Assembly: GCA_023954475.1 (NCBI GenBank) | Contig: JAMLHW010000004.1 | Span: forward strand, 1 to 64,000 | DNA: 64,000 bases | Direction: 5' to 3' | Source of the DNA: Anaerolineae bacterium | GTDB taxonomy: Bacteria > Chloroflexota > Anaerolineae > Promineifilales > Promineifilaceae | In this document: piece by piece, positions 36,185 to 45,342 of the stretch | How the letters are laid out: each line of letters starts with the position of its first letter | Position numbering within the stretch: the stretch's first letter is position 1 | Translations under genes and position numbers: made by a program | Notes under the pieces: model-generated | Databases searched by the model: none | Told to the model about the DNA's origin: nothing | Seen by the model: only the letters and a program-made list of their open reading frames with translations

Positions 36185-36508
36185 TATGCAAAGAACTATT
36201 GACGCATTTTGAATTCGAACAGCGTCAATTACGACGGGATTAACAACAGCAAAGCTTATTTGGGGCCATCCATTTGTTTACCGTAGCGCCGCCAAAAGAC
36301 TTTCGGCGCCGGATTTTTCGGCCGACCCATTTCGTGGCAGATTACCAATTTTCGATTTTGCCTTGTGGCACACGTTACCAACTGTCTTCCACACAATTCG
36401 GCCGATTACCATTGCACGACCGCACAACCAATTTATCTTGTGTCAAGCAGCGTGTCGTGAAGCCTGCAACCAGCCTCCTGCTCATTGATCCCGCTAAGGA
36501 GAAAACAA
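36185..36508. other. Spacer upstream of the PHP-AlbA_2 gene
   Basis: No gene is supported in this 324-bp stretch. It has an inverted repeat ATTGACGC (36198-36205) and GCGTCAAT (36222-36229) around a TTCGAA centre, a possible operator, and two TCGGCCGA octamers (about 36319 and 36398). Confidence 0.5.
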
Positions 36509-38260
36509 TTGAATAATCGTGGCGGTGGACGCCGCAACACCCGTTCCCGTAAATCACGGCAATGGCGTCGTATGGATTTACATATTCATACACCTGCCTC
36601 AAGTGATTATCAGGAACCCAACGTAACCTATCTCGATATCTTGCATCAGGCAGAACTGCGTGGGCTTGACATCATCGCTTTTACCGATCACAACACCGTG
36701 GCCGGTTATGCGGCCCTGCGACAAGAGCTGCAAAACCTGTTGCTGCTAGAAGAATTACAACGCATTCAGCCCGATGAAAAATATCGTCTGGATGAATATC
36801 GCCGTCTGCTGGACAAAATCCTGATTCTACCGGGATTCGAGTTTACCGCGACATTTGGATTCCATATCATCGGTGTATTTCCCCAGGAAACCTCGATCAG
36901 CGTATTGGAACACCTGCTCCTGACACTGAATGTGCCGCCGGATTTACTCAAATCCGGCAGTTCCACAGTTGGCTCAACCAGCGATGTGTTGACAGCTTAT
37001 CGCGTCATCAATGAAGCCGGAGGCATCGTCATTGCCGCACACGCCAATTCGAGCAACGGCGTCGCTATGCGTGGCTTCGACTTCGGTGGACAAACACGCA
37101 TCGCCTACACACAAGACCCTAATCTGCATGTTCTCGAAGTAACCGACCTCGACAAACGAGGCCGTTACACAACACAGCGTTTTTTCTCGGGATCAAAGAC
37201 AGAATACCCGCGTCCCATGCGATGCATTCAGGGTTCTGATGCGCACCGGCTTGTCCGCGATACCAAAAACCCCAAATTGACTGGCATCGGCGACCGCATC
37301 ACCGAAATCCTGCTGCCGGAAGTGAGTTTTGCAGCCCTGGCGCAAACACTTAAAAGTAACGACCTGGCATTGACACGCCCATTCCACGGACAAGCACAAC
37401 CGCTTGACTTCGTACAAACAGCACGAGAGAGCGGGGAAAGTATCGTCCAGGTTTTTCGGCCGAGCATGACGATTCGAGGCGGATTTTTCGACACCATCTT
37501 GCAAGACGTTTGCGGCATGGCCAACACCAACGGCGGCACAATTTACATCGGCGTCGCATCCGATCCCAAAGTAGCTCCCGCGGGTGTGCGTGAACCGGAG
37601 AAAGCAACCAAACGCCTCAACAACGCCATCCAGGAACGCTTCAGCCCAGTACCTGAAGTCACCATCGACCGGATTCGTTCTCAGGGAAAAAACATATTAC
37701 GCGTTGCCGTAGAATTGGGCGATGACCTGCCTTACTCATTGGACGAAAACCAAATATTTGTGCGGGACGAAACCGAAACCAATCTGGCCGTACGCGATGA
37801 AATTGTGCGCCTCGTTGAGCGTGGCCTGAGCAAAAAGCCGGTGACTAAACCAACGACGTCTAAACCGGGCAAAGCGGCCGAGACTGTGGCACCGGTTGTG
37901 TCAAGCAGAACCATTCCAGCACCACGCACCGGCGTTGAAATTGTCGATAGCACAAAACGCAATGGCAAGGTGTACCATACAGTTCGTGACTTGCGCAACA
38001 ACAATCTGATTCAAAACGTAACGCGCCAGTCAGCCCGCAAATTGTGGCACTATGCTATCAAGCAAACCGAAAACGGCGTGCCATCAGAGCAGGAGATCAC
38101 GTGGAATGGTGACATTGCCCTACTCAACAAGCGTACAAAAGACAATTACACCTGGTATGACCTCGCTATGCGCGAAAACGATACAGTCCATATTTATTAC
38201 GGGGTCACAGACAACGGTCTGAGCGATGAGTGGCTGCTGCTCCTCAGCGAATCAACCTGA
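36509..38260 (+). CDS. PHP metal-dependent phosphoesterase fused to an AlbA_2 (Schlafen-type) domain
   Basis: The start is the TTG at 36509, with a perfect AAGGAG 7 bases upstream; an ATG 24 bp upstream is also possible. A basic N-terminus precedes a PHP domain (residues 22-290): MDLHIHTP, AFTDHNTVAGY, IVIAAHANSSNG, IQGSDAHR give the His/Asp metal ligands. Next comes an AlbA_2-like domain (about 315-455; DVCGMANTNGGTIYIGV, IFVRDETETNLAVRDE) found in Schlafen-type proteins, then an unrecognised C-terminal domain (from about 480). The total is 583 residues. PHP plus AlbA_2 suggests a nucleic acid or nucleotide hydrolase with a regulatory or binding module; the real role is unknown. Confidence 0.8.
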   Translation: MNNRGGGRRNTRSRKSRQWRRMDLHIHTPASSDYQEPNVTYLDILHQAELRGLDIIAFTDHNTVAGYAALRQELQNLLLLEELQRIQPDEKYRLDEYRRLLDKILILPGFEFTATFGFHIIGVFPQETSISVLEHLLLTLNVPPDLLKSGSSTVGSTSDVLTAYRVINEAGGIVIAAHANSSNGVAMRGFDFGGQTRIAYTQDPNLHVLEVTDLDKRGRYTTQRFFSGSKTEYPRPMRCIQGSDAHRLVRDTKNPKLTGIGDRITEILLPEVSFAALAQTLKSNDLALTRPFHGQAQPLDFVQTARESGESIVQVFRPSMTIRGGFFDTILQDVCGMANTNGGTIYIGVASDPKVAPAGVREPEKATKRLNNAIQERFSPVPEVTIDRIRSQGKNILRVAVELGDDLPYSLDENQIFVRDETETNLAVRDEIVRLVERGLSKKPVTKPTTSKPGKAAETVAPVVSSRTIPAPRTGVEIVDSTKRNGKVYHTVRDLRNNNLIQNVTRQSARKLWHYAIKQTENGVPSEQEITWNGDIALLNKRTKDNYTWYDLAMRENDTVHIYYGVTDNGLSDEWLLLLSEST

Positions 38261-38343
38261 CTGTAACTGAAGTTTTCAGAAGCCTAGCTTTTGTTATGAG
38301 TAGTGTTTACTCCAGACGAAAAAGCTAGGCTTCTTTCGTGCAG
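38261..38343. repeat. 84-bp stem-loop repeat element, copy 2
   Basis: Begins on the base after the stop codon of the PHP-AlbA_2 gene. Its inner arms are perfect, GAAGCCTAGCTTTT and AAAAGCTAGGCTTC. It is about 87% identical to the copy at 27124-27207, with the 3' end more divergent. It may end the upstream transcript. Confidence 0.75.
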
Positions 38344-38450
38344 AATACTAACGACCAATCAGAGTTCAGAAGATTCGGCAATTATTCGCTTCAGTTGTAC
38401 AGACAATTGAGCTTCTGCACTCTCACAGTAGATACGGTCAATGATATACC

Positions 38451-38903
38451 ATGTGGATGCGCCTTGTTTCAGCAGCGACGTTGACTGCCTCAATCGCGAC
38501 GGCTTTCTTCATCATCGGTGGTAAAAAGCCACATCATCTTGGTGTTAAAAACGGCATTCTGGCACCTTGTCCGGATTGGCCCAACTGTGTATCAACTCAG
38601 ACTGAGGGTGGCTACCCGCAAGCCCAGCCAATACCGTATGACGGAAACACAGCAGCAGCACGAGCACGAATTCTGCAAATTATCAATGCCGCTTCGCGTA
38701 CGCGCATCGTCACGGAGCGTGACAACTATATCCATGCCGAATATAGATCGCGTTTTTTTCGTTTAGTAGATGATGTGGAGTTTTATTTTGACGAAGCGAG
38801 GAGCGAAATCCATTTCCGATCAGCATCGCGCATCGGTTTCGGCGATTTGAATGCCAATCCGAGGCGTATGGCTGCTATTCGCGCCGCATTCACACAAACA
38901 TGA
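38451..38903 (+). CDS. DUF1499 domain protein
   Basis: A 150-residue protein with an N-terminal hydrophobic signal anchor (residues 3-23) and a DUF1499 domain (LAPCPDWPNCVSTQ, and IHAEYRSRFFRLVDDVEFYF, ending IHFRSASRIGFGDLNANPRR). The two Cys near PCPDWPNC are conserved in the family. DUF1499 proteins are mostly uncharacterised, periplasmic or membrane bound. It lies 36 bp upstream of the WD40-like gene. Confidence 0.85.
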   Translation: MWMRLVSAATLTASIATAFFIIGGKKPHHLGVKNGILAPCPDWPNCVSTQTEGGYPQAQPIPYDGNTAAARARILQIINAASRTRIVTERDNYIHAEYRSRFFRLVDDVEFYFDEARSEIHFRSASRIGFGDLNANPRRMAAIRAAFTQT

Positions 38904-38938
38904 TGCAGCGTTGCAGTGCAGTGTAAATCACATCTTCT

Positions 38939-40033
38939 ATGGCAGCGGACCCGACCAACGACCTATCAACCAATCGCAATAAAATCATCCTGGTTGGCGC
39001 AGTTGTGGCAATCGTTTTAATCGTTGTCGCTTTCGTCGTGTCGAATGACCGGCAGGGTACGACAGATCAAAACCGCGCTCCACTCATCGCATACCTGGCA
39101 CCAGACGACAACGGATTATGGCAACTGTTTGTCGCTGAAGTCGATGGCAGTGAAGCTAAGCAGTTGACAGGCCATGATCAAGATATACACACGTTTTCCG
39201 TTGCACCAGACGGCGATGCGATTGTGTATGCGCTGCCTGACGAGAACGGCGGCAGTGCTGTCTGGTTAATTGATCCCCGGGATTCGGCCGAATCTGAAAT
39301 CCTCTTCGCCTGCCCTGATGAACTGTGCACCAATCCAATCTGGACACCTTCCGGTGACGCGCTGCTCATCGAACGCGCCAAACCCGATGCACCACAAGCG
39401 TCCCGTTTGTGGTGGCTGACACGTGACGGCGAGACAACACCGGTTTTTAGCGATGAAAGCATTTACGGCCAAAACGCACAATTTTCTCCTGACGGCCGGC
39501 AAATTGCGTTCTTCAATCCATCGGCCGATGCCATTATTCTTTACGACCGGGAAACCGGAGCCAATACCATACTGCCAACGACGATCATGACGCCGGTTGT
39601 GTGGCATCCTGATGGGAGTGCGTTATTGTTTCGGGACATGCAAGCGTTCGGCGAGCAGTTCGGCATCCGTATGTTGCGTTACGACGTTGACACAGGGGAT
39701 GTGACCAATTTGACGGTGGATATGCGTGATGACGAGTTGCCGGCCATCTGGACCGACGAAGATGTCATTATTTTCGGCCGAAAGCGTTCGCAGACAGCCA
39801 TGGGGCGTCAGCTTTGGTCAATGAATCCCGACGGCACACTTCACGCGCTGACTGCCAATGCCGATGTACAATACAGTGTTTTCTCACTCTCTCCCGATCA
39901 AGAGACCATACTCATGCAGCAATTCAATATCACAACGCCTGGTGCGCAACCGGGTATCTGGCAGTTTAACCGCGCCTCCGGCGCCATGCAACAGGTTGTC
40001 CCGGTAGGAATTCAACCACAATGGCTACCATAA
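38939..40033 (+). CDS. TolB-like beta-propeller protein
   Basis: A 364-residue protein with an N-terminal TM helix (IILVGAVVAIVLIVVAFVVS, residues 15-34) and a series of PD40/WD40-like repeats (HTFSVAPDGDAIVYALPDE, NPIWTPSGDALLIERAKPD, AQFSPDGRQIAFFNPS, VVWHPDGSALLFRD, FSLSPDQETILMQQ). Such propellers in the TolB C-terminal family mediate protein contacts outside the membrane. No partner gene is visible. There is no clear ribosome-binding site. Confidence 0.85.
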   Translation: MAADPTNDLSTNRNKIILVGAVVAIVLIVVAFVVSNDRQGTTDQNRAPLIAYLAPDDNGLWQLFVAEVDGSEAKQLTGHDQDIHTFSVAPDGDAIVYALPDENGGSAVWLIDPRDSAESEILFACPDELCTNPIWTPSGDALLIERAKPDAPQASRLWWLTRDGETTPVFSDESIYGQNAQFSPDGRQIAFFNPSADAIILYDRETGANTILPTTIMTPVVWHPDGSALLFRDMQAFGEQFGIRMLRYDVDTGDVTNLTVDMRDDELPAIWTDEDVIIFGRKRSQTAMGRQLWSMNPDGTLHALTANADVQYSVFSLSPDQETILMQQFNITTPGAQPGIWQFNRASGAMQQVVPVGIQPQWLP

Positions 40034-40260
40034 ACTGCTGTGCAGAGAGAAAAATCGGCCGAATTTACCTGATTTTGCTGTTTATTGTTTACGCAGCGCC
40101 CATTTCCTGATACGATGTGCTTAAGCCAGCCCAATATGGTCTGTGTAACGTTGTGTCAAAATCGATTGACGAACCAATGCCCTACCAGTTGCAGTTTGAC
40201 ACCAACTGGTTCAAACTACACAAATGATGGTGTCATAAATTGGGAAAAGGAGAAAATCAC

Positions 40261-41820
40261 ATGAACTACAAACCAACCTCATCAGTCAAATTGCTAATTG
40301 TCACCTTGCTGTTGGCATTGTTGCTCGCCGCAGGCATTACCGTGCGCACCGGGCGCGTGCAGGCGGCTCAATCTAATCCGACGATTGCGGAAATTTTGTC
40401 CGGTGACAGCAACTTTACCACCCTGGCAGCAATTTTAGATGCATCTTTGCTCACGCAAACGTTTAATGGCGAAGAGGTTTACACCGTTTTTGCACCGACA
40501 AATGATGCGATTGCAGCCTTGACGCCCGATATGTTGGCTGCAGTTGAAGGTGATCCACTCGGCGCACTGACTGATTTGATACTTTTCCACACTCTGGAAG
40601 GTGCAGTTTCGGCCGAACAGTTGGGCGCAATGGACACAGTCGACACAGTTGCCGGTATTCCACTGAGCATAACCGTTACCGATGACGGCACGATTCTCAA
40701 TGGCTCTGTCCATCTCATCCTAACCGATGTAATGGCCGCCAACGGCATCATTCACGTCGTTGACGGGGTGCTGATACCCGGCGCAGCGGACGATACGGCA
40801 ATGGCACCGGATATGGATGCAGCCACAGAAGAAACCGATGACGCTGACACAGAAGAAGCTGCCGACACCGAAGAAACTGCCGACACCGACGAAGCCGCCG
40901 ATACCGAAGAAGCTGCCGATACCGACGCGGCTGACGACGCTGATATGGCTGACGACGCTGATATGGCTGACGACGCTGACACGGCTGATGACGCTGACAT
41001 GGCCGACGATGCTGACATGGCCGACGATGCTGATATGGCTGACGACGCTGATATGGCCGACGATGCTGATATGGCTGACGACGCTGACATGGCCGACGAC
41101 GCTGATATGTCTGACGATGCTGATATGGCTGACGATGCTGATATGGCTGACGATGCTGATATGGCTGATGATGCTGACATGGCCGACGATGCCGACACGG
41201 CTGATGATGCTGACATGGCTGATGATGCTGACATGGCCGACGAGACTGATACAGAAGAAGCCGCTGCTGCCGACTCAGCAAGCGATGACGAAGCAGAAGA
41301 CGATGTCGTCTACGGTTACTCGATAGCTGATGTACTCGAATCAGCGCGGGCATTTTCAATGTTGACTGATATTCTGGCGGCGGGAGACGGTCTTGAACTG
41401 CTGCGCCAAGACGGCGAGTATACCGTCTTTGCACCAACCAATGCTGCCATCGAAGCGTTGCCCGCAGAATTGTTAGACGCATTAGCGTCCCATCCGGGTG
41501 CCTTGGAACGTCTTGTACGCTATCACATCGTAAAAGGTGTCATACCATCAGCAGAACTGGCAGATTGTCGGCTGTTACAATCAAGTATCGGAACCGGCAT
41601 TAAGGTCGAGATCGATGAAGAAGGTAATTATTTACTTAACGGCAGCACCCAAATCCTGATCAGCGATGTCATGACAGACAATGGCATCATTTACGTGATC
41701 GATTCTGTTTTGCTGCCCCCGGCTATGCAAAAGTCGATGATGCATGACCATGAGGCGCATATGCCAATGCACCCGCATCGGCCGATGCACCCCCACCATC
41801 ACGCACCGTCCATGCCCTGA
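40261..41820 (+). CDS. Secreted FAS1 (fasciclin) protein with acidic repeat and His/Met-rich tail
   Basis: 519 residues from the ATG at 40261 (AAAGGAG upstream; a TTG start 21 bp earlier is less likely). A signal peptide (residues 12-38, ending VQAA) is followed by FAS1 domain 1 (about 40-185; VFAPTNDAIAAL, IIHVVDGVLIP). A 6-residue repeat DDADMA (17 units, residues about 225-326) follows a Glu/Asp/Thr-rich linker. FAS1 domain 2 (about 345-490) has TVFAPTNAAIEALP and IIYVIDSVLLP. The tail is rich in His, Met and Pro (HDHEAHMPMHPHRP). It is probably a cell-surface adhesion protein; the tail may bind metals. Confidence 0.9.
   Translation: MNYKPTSSVKLLIVTLLLALLLAAGITVRTGRVQAAQSNPTIAEILSGDSNFTTLAAILDASLLTQTFNGEEVYTVFAPTNDAIAALTPDMLAAVEGDPLGALTDLILFHTLEGAVSAEQLGAMDTVDTVAGIPLSITVTDDGTILNGSVHLILTDVMAANGIIHVVDGVLIPGAADDTAMAPDMDAATEETDDADTEEAADTEETADTDEAADTEEAADTDAADDADMADDADMADDADTADDADMADDADMADDADMADDADMADDADMADDADMADDADMSDDADMADDADMADDADMADDADMADDADTADDADMADDADMADETDTEEAAAADSASDDEAEDDVVYGYSIADVLESARAFSMLTDILAAGDGLELLRQDGEYTVFAPTNAAIEALPAELLDALASHPGALERLVRYHIVKGVIPSAELADCRLLQSSIGTGIKVEIDEEGNYLLNGSTQILISDVMTDNGIIYVIDSVLLPPAMQKSMMHDHEAHMPMHPHRPMHPHHHAPSMP
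40933..41238 (+). repeat. Tandem 18-bp repeat, 17 copies, coding for DDADMA
   Basis: Exactly 306 bp made of 17 units, coding 17 copies of Asp-Asp-Ala-Asp-Met-Ala with rare Thr or Ser changes. Codon differences (GAC/GAT, GCT/GCC) distinguish some units, which fits slippage or unequal crossing-over. Confidence 0.9.
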
Positions 41821-41842
41821 GCCAGACCTCACTGCTATTTAC

Positions 41843-41874
41843 AGGCGTTGCCCTTCCGGGTAACGCCTTTTTTT
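41843..41874 (+). terminator. Intrinsic terminator of the FAS1 gene
   Basis: AGGCGTTGCCC (41843-41853) and GGGTAACGCCT (41858-41868) form a near-perfect 11-bp stem, TTCC loop, followed by seven T, 22 bp after the stop. Confidence 0.9.
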
Positions 41875-42033
41875 GTGATTCGTGCCTGACGTGCACAACG
41901 CCTTTGAGCCAAATAATCGATTGCCCGTGTTAACGGCGAATCCGCTAATCTAATACCATACCAATAGACGCTCCCGATCAGTTTCCGTAGAATGCGGGGC
42001 TGTGGCAACAAACCGCCGCGAACAGGAGATACT

Positions 42034-42828
42034 ATGTCAAACAACATTGAAGAAACACCACAACAACCCCGAAAACGATCGTGGAAACGTATTCTTCTAA
42101 TCGGGTTAGCTATCGTAGTCGGATTCATCGTTGTGGCATCGGTCGGCTTCGTCGCCTGGGCGAACAATACACCCGAACCGACCAGTGCGGCCATTGCAGC
42201 ACTTCAGTCAGATGGGGTTGTTGCCATTCAGGATGAAGACGGTGTGTTGCGCTTTGAGCCCACTGGGCAGCTTGCCACAACTGGTTTGATCTTTTATCCA
42301 GGTGGCCGCGTTGACTATCATGCTTATGCTGCGCCACTGCGACAACTCGCTGAACAAGGATACCTCGTCCTCGTGCCGGAGATGCCGCTGAATCTTGCCG
42401 TTTTCGACGCAGACAGCGCGGCAACACTGATTGCCGACAATCCCGATATCGATACCTGGGTTGTCGGCGGCCATTCACTGGGTGGCGCAATGGCGGCCGG
42501 ATTTGCCGCCGACAATTCTACCCTGATCGATGGTCTGGCTTTGTGGGCAGCTTATCCGGCAGCCGGTACAGATTTGACAGCAAGCCCACTCGAAATTGCC
42601 ACCATCTACGCTTCCAACGACGGCCTGGCAACGCTTGATGACATCGACAATGCACGCTACCTGTTGCCGAATGATGCACAGTGGACGTTGATTGAAGGTG
42701 GCAATCACGCACAATTTGGATCCTACGGCGTACAAAACGGTGACGGCATTGCGACGATTGATGAGGCGACACAACACAGTGCCATCGTGGCAGCGATGAT
42801 GGAATTGATGGCACGCCTGGAGGAATAA
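42034..42828 (+). CDS. Alpha/beta hydrolase with N-terminal TM anchor
   Basis: 264 residues from the ATG at 42034 (AGGAG upstream; the ORF extends to 41992). A TM helix (about residues 19-40) precedes the hydrolase core: IFYPGGRVDYHAY (oxyanion loop), VVGGHSLGGAMAAG with the nucleophile Ser, YASNDGLATLDD near the acid, and GGNHAQFGSYG with the catalytic His. The fold is Abhydrolase_5-like. The substrate is unknown. Terminators lie on both sides, so it is monocistronic. Confidence 0.88.
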   Translation: MSNNIEETPQQPRKRSWKRILLIGLAIVVGFIVVASVGFVAWANNTPEPTSAAIAALQSDGVVAIQDEDGVLRFEPTGQLATTGLIFYPGGRVDYHAYAAPLRQLAEQGYLVLVPEMPLNLAVFDADSAATLIADNPDIDTWVVGGHSLGGAMAAGFAADNSTLIDGLALWAAYPAAGTDLTASPLEIATIYASNDGLATLDDIDNARYLLPNDAQWTLIEGGNHAQFGSYGVQNGDGIATIDEATQHSAIVAAMMELMARLEE

Positions 42829-42884
42829 CGTTTCGGCCGATTTGACACATCAATGCCATGGACAAGCTGTTGTTCATGGTTTGC

Positions 42885-42914
42885 AAGAGCACGTTTGCAG
42901 CGTGCTCTTTTTTT
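42885..42914 (+). terminator. Intrinsic terminator of the hydrolase gene
   Basis: Arms AAGAGCACG (42885-42893) and CGTGCTCTT (42901-42909) with a 7-base loop and a run of seven T. Confidence 0.9.
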
Positions 42915-43001
42915 GTCACAGTAATTCTAGACAATAAGCGGAGATTTGTAGACAGAACTATTGCAAAAGTATTACAAACACATTAATTGGAGGCAAAACA
43001 G

Positions 43002-43030
43002 TTTACAAATTGACAAAACATTGTTAATAT
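43002..43030 (+). promoter_or_regulatory. Promoter of the three-FAS1 lipoprotein gene
   Basis: TTTACA (43002-43007) and TAATAT (43025-43030) with a 17-bp spacer lie in a very AT-rich region upstream of the lipoprotein gene. Confidence 0.45.
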
Positions 43031-43105
43031 ATCGACAAATGCTGTTCGGACAAGTTCAAAGATGTCCAAACAACAAATGTAAATTATTGAAATAGAGGAG
43101 CCAAA

Positions 43106-44605
43106 ATGAACTTACGTAATGTGTTTTACCTATCAACCTTTTTAATTCTCGCACTGGTTCTTGCAGCTTGTAGCACTGCCGAAGAGACCAGCGAGCCAGT
43201 TTCAGAAGCAACTGTAGTCGTGGAAGCAAGTCAGGATGAATCCATGGACGAAGCGCCAATGGATGAAGAAATGGAGTCAATGGATGAAGAATTGCAATCC
43301 ATCGCGGCGATTGCATCTGGGAACGACGACTTCTCCACCCTGGTGACCGCACTCGATGCGGCTGGCCTCGTTGACACGTTTGCCGGTGACGGATCGTTCA
43401 CCGTCTTCGCACCAACCAATGCCGCTTTTGCCGCCCTCCCTGAAGGTACGCTGGACGCATTGTTAGCTGATCCTCAAGGCGCACTGACCGACATTCTGAC
43501 CTATCACGTCGTCGGTGATGCGGTATTGGCTGAGCAGGTTGTGACACTCGATTCGGCCGATACGCTCAACGGCGCACCGATTGCAATTGCAGTTGTGGAC
43601 GACGGTGTCGTTCTGAACGATACCGTTAATGTTACAGCGACAGATATTATGGCTAGCAACGGCGTCATTCACGTCATCGACGCAGTTTTACTGCCTCCGA
43701 CCGACGAAATGATGGAAGATGAGATGATGGAAGAGCCAACACAGACGATTGCTGAAATTGCAGTTGCCAATGATGATTTTTCCACTTTGGTAACAGCACT
43801 CGAAGCAGCCGGACTGGTTGATACGTTTGCCGGCGAAGGCGCATTCACCGTCTTTGCTCCGACCAACGACGCGTTTGCCGCTTTGGGCGACACATTGAAC
43901 GATGTACTTGCTGATCCGCAAGGTCTGTTGACTGACATTCTAACCTACCATGTCGTAGACGGTGTTGTATTGGCCGAGCAGGTCGTAACACTCGATTCGG
44001 CCGATACGCTCAACGGCGCTCCGATTGCAATAGCCGTTGTTGACGGCAGCGTGGTACTCAATGACAGCACAAACGTCGTTGCAACTGACATCAAAGCGAC
44101 CAACGGCGTCATTCACGTCATCGATGCAGTCTTATTACCTTCAACCGACGAGATGATGGAAGACGAGACAGATGCGATGATGGAAGAGCCGACGCAGTCG
44201 ATCGCCGAAATCGCTGTCTCCAACGACGATTTCTCAACACTTGTAACGGCATTGACAGCAGCTAATCTGGTGGAAACCTTGTCCGGTGAAGGTGAGTTTA
44301 CCGTGTTTGCTCCAACGAACGATGCTTTTGCAGCGCTCGGCGATACGCTCAACGATGTACTGGCTGATCCGGAAGGGTTATTGACGCAGATACTTCTTTA
44401 CCACGTGGCTGATGGCATTGTACCGGCCGAAAAAGTTGTCACGCTCGATGAAGCACTCACACTCCAGGGTGATGCCATTACCATCGAAGTAACGGACGAC
44501 GGCGTTATTCTCAACGACACTGCCAACGTCATCACTACTGACATTAAAGCGACCAACGGCATTGTTCATGTCATTGACGCAGTATTGTTGCCACCAACAC
44601 CCTAA
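43106..44605 (+). CDS. Lipoprotein with three FAS1 domains
   Basis: 499 residues with a lipoprotein signal (FLILALVLAAC, Cys at about 22), GAGGAG 6 bases upstream of the ATG, and three FAS1 domains at about residues 65-200, 212-350 and 365-499. Each has a VFAPTN(A/D)AFAAL motif and a VIHVIDAVLLP-like end. They are linked by short Met/Asp/Glu-rich linkers (MMEDEMMEEP). Domains 1 and 2 share an identical 9-codon stretch with a TCGGCCGA octamer (43553 and 43996), so recent internal duplication is likely. Confidence 0.92.
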   Translation: MNLRNVFYLSTFLILALVLAACSTAEETSEPVSEATVVVEASQDESMDEAPMDEEMESMDEELQSIAAIASGNDDFSTLVTALDAAGLVDTFAGDGSFTVFAPTNAAFAALPEGTLDALLADPQGALTDILTYHVVGDAVLAEQVVTLDSADTLNGAPIAIAVVDDGVVLNDTVNVTATDIMASNGVIHVIDAVLLPPTDEMMEDEMMEEPTQTIAEIAVANDDFSTLVTALEAAGLVDTFAGEGAFTVFAPTNDAFAALGDTLNDVLADPQGLLTDILTYHVVDGVVLAEQVVTLDSADTLNGAPIAIAVVDGSVVLNDSTNVVATDIKATNGVIHVIDAVLLPSTDEMMEDETDAMMEEPTQSIAEIAVSNDDFSTLVTALTAANLVETLSGEGEFTVFAPTNDAFAALGDTLNDVLADPEGLLTQILLYHVADGIVPAEKVVTLDEALTLQGDAITIEVTDDGVILNDTANVITTDIKATNGIVHVIDAVLLPPTP

Positions 44606-44616
44606 TGATTGAATTG

Positions 44617-44659
44617 AAAATGAGGTGGGCTGCCTGTGTGTAGCCTGCCTCGTTTTCCA
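44617..44659 (+). terminator. Terminator of the three-FAS1 gene
   Basis: GAGGTGGGCT and AGCCTGCCTC pair (10 bp, two G-U), extended by GAAAAT and GTTTTC outside, 16 bp after the stop codon. The T tract is weak. Confidence 0.6.
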
Positions 44660-44692
44660 CGCGATATTTAACGTACTAAAGGATACTTACTC

Positions 44693-45331
44693 GTGAAAAC
44701 TGCTCTAGTCTGGGGAGCAACCGGCGGAATTGGACGAGCGGTAACAGAGTTACTGCTTACAACTGGTTGGCAAGTAGTTGCTTTCAGCCGCCAACCACAG
44801 CACCTTGATGGGATAGCCACCTTTTCATTTGAAGCCAATTTTGCCAATCCGGCCTCGGTCGATCACGCACTATACAACGCAGCATTGACGATCGACGAGG
44901 CCGACCTTTTCATCTATACAGCGGGTGACATAGCGCAGGCCAAAGTGGAAAACATGGATTCGGCCGAATGGCAACGTATTATCGACGCCAATCTGACCGG
45001 CCCATATCTTACGACCCACGCCAGCCTGCCGCTGCTAACACCAGATGCGCATTTATTCTTTATCGGGGCCATAAGCGAGCGCCTCCAGCTACCATCATTA
45101 TCATCATACGCAGCCGCCAAAGCTGGGCTGGAGGCGTTCGCGGCCACACTCGCCAAAGAACAACGCAAACGCAAAGTTACTGTCGTGCGCCCCGGCGCCG
45201 TCGATACGCCATTTTGGGATAAAGTTACATTGCGCAAACCCGCAGATGCTGCGCCGCCGGATCGCATAGCGCAGCGCATTATGACAGCTTACAATCAAGG
45301 TACAACAGGTCATCTCGACATAACGCACTGA
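44693..45331 (+). CDS. Short-chain dehydrogenase/reductase
   Basis: 212 residues from a GTG start at 44693 (AAAGGAT upstream). The NAD(P)-binding WGATGGIGRAV is at residues 7-17. The catalytic Tyr-Lys pair is in SSYAAAKAGLEAF. The protein is shorter than most SDRs (about 250). The next two genes follow closely on the same strand, so a three-gene unit with an SRPBCC protein and a desaturase is likely. The substrate is unknown. Confidence 0.9.
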   Translation: MKTALVWGATGGIGRAVTELLLTTGWQVVAFSRQPQHLDGIATFSFEANFANPASVDHALYNAALTIDEADLFIYTAGDIAQAKVENMDSAEWQRIIDANLTGPYLTTHASLPLLTPDAHLFFIGAISERLQLPSLSSYAAAKAGLEAFAATLAKEQRKRKVTVVRPGAVDTPFWDKVTLRKPADAAPPDRIAQRIMTAYNQGTTGHLDITH

Positions 45332-45342
45332 GAGGAAGTGAT

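Noticed and set aside
40933-41238. Regular 18-bp repeats that could suggest a CRISPR array
   Set aside because: They have no spacers, are in frame and code a protein repeat.
40748-41482. A 244-codon minus-strand ORF opposite the FAS1 acidic repeat
   Set aside because: It is the reverse frame of the DDADMA repeat, rich in Arg, His and Gln only; the FAS1 frame is clearly the real one.
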